From Prionace glauca (Eukaryota; Chordata; Chondrichthyes; Carcharhiniformes; Carcharhinidae), in assembly GCA_037974335.1 (NCBI GenBank), contig CM075729.1, positions 104,766,799 through 104,830,798 on the forward strand: 64,000 bases of DNA, in the 5' to 3' direction. How positions within the stretch are numbered: position 1 is the stretch's first letter; each line of letters opens with the position of its first letter. A program made the position numbers and the translations under genes. Under the pieces are notes generated by a model, which saw nothing but the letters and a program-made list of their open reading frames with translations, was not told where the DNA came from and did no database searches. Shown here in pieces: positions 57,699 through 64,000 of the stretch.

Positions 57699-59060
57699 CG
57701 TCATTAAGGAGGAAATAGCGAGGCATCTTGAGGGGAATTGCTTGATAGGGCGGACGCAACACGGTTTCATTAAAGGGAACTCGTGTCTGACAAATTTACT
57801 GGAGTTCTATGAGGATGTGTCTAGGGCAGTGGATGGAGGAGAGCCGGTGGATGTGGTCTTTCTGGATTTTCAGAAGGCGTTTGACAAGGTACCTCACAAG
57901 AGGTTATTGCAGAAGGTCAGGGGACATGGAGTTGGGGGTAGGGTGTTAGCGTGGATAGAGGATTGGTTGTCAAATAGGAGGCAGAGAGTGGGGGTCAATG
58001 GATGGTATTCGGATTGGCGGTTGGTGACTAGTGGGGTGCCCCAGGGGTCGGTGCTGGGGCCTCAGCTATTTACCATTTATATAGATGATCTGGAGGAGGG
58101 AACCGAGTGCAGGGTGTCGAAATTTGCTGATGACACCAAGATTGGGGGAAAGGCAAATTGTGCGGAGGGTGTGGAGAGTCTGCAGAAGGATCTAGATAGG
58201 CTGGGCGAATGGGCCAGGAAATGGCAAATGGAATTTAATGTTGGCAAGTGTGAGGTGGTCCACTTTGGTAGGAGGAATGGTAGGAAGGACTATTACTTAC
58301 GGGGCGAAAAACTGCAGCAGGCGACGGTGCAGAGGGACCTCGGGGTCCTTGTGCATGAGTCGCAAAAACCCAGCTTGCAGGTGCAGCAGGTGGTCAGGAA
58401 GGCGAATGGGATGCTGGCCTTCATAGTGAGGGGGATTGAATATAAAAGTAGGGAGGTCTTGCTGCAGCTGTATAGGGCATTGGTGAGGCCGCAGCTGGAG
58501 TACTGTGTGCAGTTTTGGGCGCCGCACCTGCGCAAGGATATTTTGGCCCTGGAGGGAGTGCAGAGGAGGTTTACTAGGCTGATACCGGAGTTGAGGGGAT
58601 TGAGCTATGAGGAGAGGCTGAATAAACTAGGCTTGTACTCGTTAGAGTTTAGAAGAATGAGGGGAGATCTCATTGAGACGTATAAGATGATGAATGGGAT
58701 GGATAGGATAGAGGTGGAGAGACTGTTCCCGCTCAAAAAAGACAGTAGGACTAGGGGGCACAGCCTCAAGATAAAGGGGGGGCGGTTTAGAACAGAGTTG
58801 AGGAGGAACTTCTTCACTCAAAGGGTGGTGAATCTCTGGAATTCTCTGCCCGTTGAAGTGGTGGAGGCTGCCTCGCTAAATATTTTTAAGAAACGGGTTG
58901 ATGGGTTTTTGATAAGAGAAGGGATTAAGTGTTATGGGGAGAGGGCGGGAAGGTGGAGCTGAGTCACGACAGATCAGCCATGATCTTATTGAATGGCGGG
59001 GCAGGCTCGAGGGGCCAGATGGCCTACTCCTGCTCCTATTTCTTATGTTCTTATGTTCTT
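57699..59060 (+). mobile_element. CR1 LINE family A, 5'-truncated young copy
   Basis: Starts inside the RT (tcattaaggaggaaatagcgagg) and ends with tcctatttcttatgttcttatgttcttatg. A possible 6-bp duplication TGAAAT flanks it (57693-57698 and about 59060-59065). By eye it is almost identical to the full-length copy at 44.8 kb over 1.3 kb. Confidence 0.93.
57703..58962 (+). CDS. CR1 LINE (family A) ORF2, open reverse transcriptase part
   Basis: About 420 codons without a stop: NCLIGRTQHGFIKGNSCLTNL, VVFLDFQKAFDKVPHKRL, GVPQGSVLGPQLFTIYIDDLEEG, SKFADDTKIGG and the C-domain through FTQRVVNLWNSLPVEVVE to the stop at 58962. All RT catalytic boxes seen are intact, but the endonuclease and first RT part are missing by truncation. 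The frame reads through from host sequence (ATG at 57568), which is chance. It is the best guide to the family consensus here, and shows the one-base deletion in the 44.8-kb copy. Confidence 0.9.
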   Translation: MKEEIARHLEGNCLIGRTQHGFIKGNSCLTNLLEFYEDVSRAVDGGEPVDVVFLDFQKAFDKVPHKRLLQKVRGHGVGGRVLAWIEDWLSNRRQRVGVNGWYSDWRLVTSGVPQGSVLGPQLFTIYIDDLEEGTECRVSKFADDTKIGGKANCAEGVESLQKDLDRLGEWARKWQMEFNVGKCEVVHFGRRNGRKDYYLRGEKLQQATVQRDLGVLVHESQKPSLQVQQVVRKANGMLAFIVRGIEYKSREVLLQLYRALVRPQLEYCVQFWAPHLRKDILALEGVQRRFTRLIPELRGLSYEERLNKLGLYSLEFRRMRGDLIETYKMMNGMDRIEVERLFPLKKDSRTRGHSLKIKGGRFRTELRRNFFTQRVVNLWNSLPVEVVEAASLNIFKKRVDGFLIREGIKCYGERAGRWS

Positions 59061-59065
59061 ATGAA

Positions 59066-59486
59066 ATAGCACTCAAGTTAACACAAGCATTATTCTGTGT
59101 TCATTAGATTTAGCAGGCAAAAGAGGATCAAGAATAGCAGCTGGTTAACCAGAGGGAACAGCTGCTAGAAGACAGGAAGGAAAGAACTTCTTTCTGGAGG
59201 ACATACCCAGCATACTGTCTCTGTAGACCAAGACGTCTTAAAGCTTTTTGAGGGTCAGTATGAGGAATGGTTGTGTTTCTCCACACATAGTCCACCTCCT
59301 GCTCCAAGACTTGCTGCTTGCTGAGATTCTGCATTTACAGTGGGTGATAAAGGCTCCATAATCCTTCAGTTTCTTCCAGACTGCTGCAAGGGGCTGCCAT
59401 GTACACATACATATAGTAGGTCACCAAGGTCCATTCTATCAGGGACAATCAGTTTATCAGCTTTCCTATGGATGCCAATAGTCAAA
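59066..59486. other. Unassigned region with a 68-codon minus-strand frame
   Basis: A minus-strand frame at 59128-59334 encodes a polar peptide (MQNLSKQQVLEQEVDYVWRN...). I do not recognise it. There is an AG just upstream but no convincing exon structure. It could be a chance frame or a gene remnant. Confidence 0.3.
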
Positions 59487-59565
59487 ACTATAGAATAATA
59501 CCAGGATTCCAGTCAGCCCACTGAGTCTGTGCTGACTCTTTCAAACTGAAAACCCATTACTTCCA
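59487..59565 (-). mobile_element. SINE 3' end fragment
   Basis: tagaataataccaggattccagtcagcccactgagtctgtgctgactc is the 3' tail of the HE1-like SINE on the minus strand; little else remains. Confidence 0.55.
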
Positions 59566-59571
59566 CTTACC

Positions 59572-60545
59572 CAAGACCATAAGACATAGGAGCAGAATTA
59601 GGCCATTCGGCCCATCGAGTCTGCTCTGCCATTCAACTATGGCTGGTTCTTTTCTCAACCCAATTCTACTGCCTTTGCTCATAACCACTGATCCCCTTAT
59701 TAATCAAGAATCTATCCATCTCTGTCTTGAAGACATTCAATGACCTGGCCTCCACAGCCTTCTGTGGCAAAGAGTTCCACAGATTCACTACTCTCTGGCT
59801 GAAGAAATTCCTCCTCATCTCTGTTTTAATCTGAGGTTTTGCCCTCTGGTTCTAATTTTTCCTATTAGTAGAAACATCCTCACTGTGTTCACTCTATCCA
59901 GGCCTTGCAGTATCCTGTAGGTTTCAAAACCCTTCTAAACTCCAATGAGTAGAGATACAGATGACTCAGCCATTCCTCATATGACAAGCTCTTCATTCCA
60001 GGGATCATTCTTGTGAACCTCTTCTGGACCTTTTCCAAGGCCAGCACATCCTTCCTTTCATATTGGGTCCAAAACTGCTCACAATACTCCAAATGGGGTC
60101 TGACCAGAGCCTTATACAGCCTCAGAAGTACACCTGCTCTTGTATTCTAGCCCTCTCGACATGAATGCTAACATTGTATGTGCCTTCCTAACTGCCAACG
60201 GAACCTGCACATTAACCTTAAGAGAATCTTGAACAAGGACTCCCAAGTCTCTTTGTGTTTCTGATTTCTTAAGCATTTTCCCATTTAGAAAGTAGTCTAT
60301 GCCTCCATTCTTCTTTCTAAAGTGCATAACCTCACACTTTTCCACATTGTATTACATCTGTCACTTCTTTGCCCAGTCTCCTAACCTGTCCAAGTCCTTT
60401 TGCAGCCCCTTCCTTTCCCTTTACATACCTACTTCTTTTGCAGATTTTTTCTCCTTAAAGTATTTCTCCAATTCTGTGAAGATTACTATTGAACCCAAAT
60501 CCCCCACAATCTTAACACTGCATTCCAAGTTCTAACCAATTCTTG
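59572..60545 (-). mobile_element. CR1 LINE 3' half, another subfamily
   Basis: 3' tail ccataagacataggagcagaattaggccattcggcccatcgagtctgctctgcc, C-domain (MEYCEQFWTQYERKDVLALEKVQKRFTRMIPGMKSLSYEEWLSHLYLYSLEFRR) and RT end (EKCEVMHFRKKNGGIDYFLNGKML..ETQRDLGVLVQDSLKV). Decayed near 60400-60545. Confidence 0.85.
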
Positions 60546-60689
60546 TATAAAAATTCTTCCCTTGTGATTTTGTCAATCACATGTTCCCTCAGGTTATCAG
60601 CTCTTCAGCAACTGAAAATAGTTGCTATCAAACCACTATTTAAAGTCATCATTTAAAAAAAATCTTTCATAGTGCATCAGCATCGCTGG

Positions 60690-61415
60690 TCAGGATGGCA
60701 TCTGATGCCATTCCTAATTGCCCTCAAGGTGGTGGTGAGCTGCCCTCCTAAACCACTACAGTTCCTGAGGTACACCCACAGTGCTGTTAGGAGTTCCAAG
60801 ATTTTAACCCAACAACAGATAAAATGATGATATATTTCCAAGTCAGGATGGTATCGGGTTTGAAGGGGAACTTGCAGGTAGTGGTGTTCGTTCCTTTATC
60901 TGCTGCTCATGTCGATCGTAGAGGTTGCACATTTTGAAGGTGCTATCAAAGCAGCCTTGGTGAGTTGCTGTGGCATATTTGGTAGATGATATATACTGCT
61001 GCCATTGTGCTTTGGTAGTAAAGGAAGTGAATGTTTGAGGTGGTGGATAGGATGCCCATTGGATGGTGTTGAGCTTCTTCAGTGTTGTTGGAGCTACATT
61101 CATCCAGGCAAGTGGGAAATATTCCTTCACACTCCTGACTTGTGCCTTGTCAATGGTGGATAGACCTTGAAGGGTTACTCACCATCCTGACTAGTAAATA
61201 TAGCACCATTCCTTCAATGTCATTGTGTCAAAATGCTAGAATTTCCTCCTTAGATGATGTATTTTGAGAAAAAGAGGGCAGTTACTTTCTGTAAAATTCC
61301 CAAGTCTGACCTGCTTTGTAGCTACAGTATTTATTTATATGGATAGTCCAGTTCAGTTTCTGGTCAATAGTAAATCCCACAAGATTGATAGCGGGGTAAT
61401 GATAATTCTGTGACT
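60690..61415 (-). mobile_element. LINE family E 3' part
   Basis: Begins with the 3' region ggtggtggtgagctgccctcctaaaccactacagttcc and reads into the C-terminal coding part (YFPLAWMNVAPTTLKKLNTIQ, 60843-61130), then GFTIDQKLNWTIHIN near 61320-61370. 5'-truncated and decayed. Confidence 0.75.
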
Positions 61416-61469
61416 CCCTGCCTCTGCACACCGCACCACCACCACCCTCCCCCCCGCCCCCACCAACCA

Positions 61470-61802
61470 CCAGGAACATCCTTCCTGCATCTAACTTGTC
61501 TAGACCTGTTAGAATTTTATAGGTGAGGTTTCCCCCACCAATCATTTTTCTAAACTCCAGTGAATATAATCATAAGTGACTCCTGACAATCTCTTTGTCA
61601 TCCCAGGAATCAGTCCAGCAAACCTTCTCTGCACTCCCTCCATCAGAAGACTATCTTTCCTCAGATAATGAGACCAAAACTGCGCATAATATTCCATGTG
61701 TGGCCTCACCAAGTCCCGGTATGATTGCAGCAAGACATCCCTGATGCTGAACTCAAATCCTTTCACTATGAAGGCCAGCATACCATTTCCCTTTTTCACT
61801 GC
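61470..61802 (-). mobile_element. CR1 LINE, left part, split by L2
   Basis: C-domain: MKKGNGMLAFIVKGFEFSIRDVLLQSYRDLVRPHMEYYAQFWSHYLRKDSLLMEGVQRRFAGLIPG (61542-61799). Interrupted at 61802 and continued at about 62748. Confidence 0.82.
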
Positions 61803-62747
61803 CTCCTGTACCAGTGCCCCACAAGGCTGTATCCTCAGCCCCTTACTACATCCTTATACACTTGTGACTGTGTGGCCAAATTCCCCTTCAACTCCATTTT
61901 CAAATTTGCTGATGACACCACTCCAGTGGGCTGGATCTCAAACAGTGATGAGACAGAGTACAGGAAAGAGATAGAGAATTTAGTGAATTGGTGCAATGAC
62001 AATAATCTCTCCCTCAATGTCAACAAAACAAAGGAGATTGTAAGACAAGGAGATCGACTTCAAGAAGTATAGTGGAGGACATCTATATCAACATGGATGA
62101 AGTGGAAATGCTCGAGGGCTGAAGTTTCAAAGTGTCCAGATCACCAACAACCTGTTCTGATCCCTCCAAACTGATGCTATAGTAAAGCCTACCGACACCT
62201 CTAATTTCTCAGGAGGCTCAGGAAGTTTGAAGTCGATGTCCGCTTTGACTCTCACCAAGTTTTACAGCTGCATCTTAGAAAGCATTCTTTCTGGATGTAC
62301 TACAGCTAGGAATTGCGCCGGTTCTGACCAAAACTATAAGAAACTACAAACGGTTGTGAATGAAGCCCAGTCCATCACACAACCCATTCACTGATTCTGT
62401 CTACACTTCCCGCTGCCTTGGAAAAGTAGCCAGCATAATCAAGGACCCCGTGCACCCCAGACATCCTCTCTTTCACCTTCTTTTGTTGGAAAAAATACAA
62501 AAATCTGAGGTCAACCAACTCAAGAATAGCTTCTTCCCTGCTACCAGACTTTTCAATGGATCTACCATATATTGTACTGATCTTTCTGCACACCCTAGCT
62601 ATAACTATAACATGACATTCTGCATCCTCTCCTTTCCTTGTCCCCTATATACTCTATGAACATTACGCTTTGTCTGTATAGCATGCAAGAAACAATACTT
62701 TTCACAGTATACTAGTACGTGACAATAATAAATCAAATCAAATCTGC
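61803..62747 (+). mobile_element. L2-clade LINE, 5'-truncated, inserted in CR1
   Basis: Starts at tgccccacaaggctgtatcctcagcccc (the PQGCVLSPL box), then KFADDTTPVGWIS and NNLSLNVNKTKEIV (61725-62072), C-terminal region and tail gtgacaataataaatcaaatc. FADD is intact but the frame is not. CR1 sequence is continuous on both sides. Confidence 0.88.
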
Positions 62748-63206
62748 ATGCTCACCTTCATTGACTTGTGTACAAGGACACACACATCTCCTCTCTTAAT
62801 TCATAGACATTCTGATAATAATCTGTCATCTGTTTTTGCTACCAAAGTGAATAACCTCACCTTTATCCAAATTATACTGCATCTGCCATTCATTTTCCCA
62901 CTCACCCAACTTATCCAGATCATACTGAAGCATCTCTACATCCTCCTCGCTGCTCACTCTCTCACCCAACTTTGTCTCATCTCCAAATTTTGAGATATTA
63001 CACCTAGTTCTCTCATCTAACCTACTCTGTTTCCTGTCTGCCAACCACTTCTGTCCATCTCACTACCCCGAATCCCATGTACTTTAATTTTACATGCTAA
63101 TCTTCTATGTGAGACTTTGTCAAACACTTTTTGAAATTCCAAATAAACCACATCCACTGGCTTCTCTTCATCAACTCTACTAGTTACTCAAAGAATTCCA
63201 GTACGT
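62748..63206 (-). mobile_element. CR1 LINE, right part
   Basis: Continues the CR1 after L2: CNISKFGDETKLGERVSSEEDVEMLQYDLDKLGEWENEWQMQYNLDKGEVIHFGSKNR (62826-63044; FGDE for FADD). Then decayed DFSKAFDKVPH-equivalent sequence near 63105-63150. Confidence 0.82.
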
Positions 63207-64000
63207 AAGAACAAAAGAAATAGGAGCAGGAGTAGGCCATCTAGCACCTCGAGCCTGCCCCGCCATTCAACAAGGTCATGGTTAATCTGAAATGGTTCAG
63301 TTCCACTTTCCCGCTTTCTCCCCATAACCCTTAATCCCCTTGTCTATCAGAAACTTATACACCCGTGACTTAAATATATTCTCCACCACTTCAATGGGCA
63401 GAGAATTCCAGAGACTCACCACCCTTTGAGTGAAGAAGTTCTTCCTCAACTCTGATCTAAACTGCACCCTCCCCCCCCTTATTTTGAGGCTGTGCCCTCT
63501 AGTCCTGCTATCCTTTCTAAGTGGGAAGAATCTCCCTACCTCTACTCTATCTATCCCCTTCATTACCTTATATGTCTCTATAAGACTCCCCCTCAGCCTT
63601 CTAAACTCTAACGAGTACAGACCCAGTCTATTCAATCTCTCTTCATAGTCCAACCCCCTCATCTCCGGTATCAGCCTGGTGAACCTTCTCTGCACTCCCT
63701 CCAAGGCTAATGTATCCTTTCGCAAATGCAGTGACCAAAACTGCACACAGTACTCCAGTTGCTGCCTCACCAGTGCCCTGTACAGTTGCAGCAAGACCTC
63801 CCTACTTTTATATTCTATCCCCCTCGCTATAAAGGCCAGCATCCCATTCGCCTTCTTGATCACCTGCTGCACCTGCAGACTGGGTTTTTTCAATTTGTGC
63901 ACAAGGACCCCCAGGTCCCTCTGCACTGTAGCATGCTGCAGCTTTTTGCCCTTTAAATAATAATCCCTCCTACTATTATTTCTACCAAAGTGGATAACCT
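63207..64000 (-). mobile_element. CR1 LINE family A copy (runs off right edge)
   Basis: 3' end aagaacaaaagaaataggagcaggagtaggcc and ORF2 C-domain open at 63297-63926 (LEGVQRRFTRLIPEMRGLDYEERLNRLGLYSLEFRRLRGSLIETYKVM, FFTQRVVSLWNSLP). Continues beyond the window toward the RT core. Inserted into the old CR1 to its left. Confidence 0.9.

Noticed and set aside
57568-57702. N-terminal 45 residues ahead of the LINE reverse transcriptase in one open frame
   Set aside because: The LINE match begins only at about 57699; the upstream residues come from flanking sequence and have no LINE or host-protein features. The fusion frame is chance.

Overview
The window looks like nuclear DNA of a cartilaginous fish, most likely a shark. 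Two exons of an MHC class II alpha-chain gene are present. Almost everything else is vertebrate retroelement sequence: CR1-clade LINEs with an esterase-type ORF1, L2 LINEs, tRNA-derived SINEs of the elasmobranch type (HE1-like, named from memory of the family and not searched), and a Penelope-like element. No bacterial-style genes, rRNA, tRNA genes or CRISPR arrays were seen.

The only recognisable host gene lies on the minus strand. The alpha-2 (immunoglobulin C1) exon is at 51864-52145. The connecting-peptide/transmembrane/cytoplasmic exon is at 22745-22890 and ends in a stop just before a splice donor. A probable 3'UTR exon is at about 15590-15921. The two coding exons have matching phase (phase 1). 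The intron between them would be about 29 kb and the next about 6.8 kb. The leader and alpha-1 exons were not found in the 11.8 kb upstream of the alpha-2 exon. A second copy of part of the 3'UTR lies at 8741-8991, which suggests an old partial duplication.

Layout from left to right. 1-5840: the 5' part of a CR1 copy, an unassigned stretch, then a nearly whole 4-kb CR1 LINE (family B). 5840-9560: mostly unassigned DNA, one LTR-like repeat (R1) and the second 3'UTR copy. 9560-13700: a CR1 LINE (family C) with a family A copy inserted in it. 13.7-16 kb: SINE pieces and the 3'UTR exon. 16-22 kb: old nested CR1 fragments. 22.7 kb: the transmembrane exon. 23.9-27.7 kb: a minisatellite split by nested insertions (R1, a SINE, and a GC-rich element with possible inverted ends). 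28-31.4 kb: a second kind of SINE and an L2 LINE. 31.5-39.7 kb: R1, LINE pieces, and a very similar inverted repeat pair (34.4 and 37.7 kb), one arm holding a 52-unit CA tract. 40-43.3 kb: two head-to-head Penelope-like copies with hammerhead-like motifs. 44.8-51.6 kb: a full-length family A CR1 LINE facing a second copy tail to tail. 51.9 kb: the alpha-2 exon. 52.6-64 kb: old CR1 pieces, an LINE split by a non-autonomous hAT transposon with a perfect 8-bp target duplication, another young family A copy, and further nested LINEs up to the right edge.

The repeats do not cooperate as a system. Their interest lies in how they expand and shape the MHC introns: insertion order can be read from the nesting, the 3' tails of SINEs and LINEs match (tail sharing), and several inverted pairs could form long RNA or DNA hairpins inside the gene. 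All family assignments come from reading translations and motifs, without database searches.
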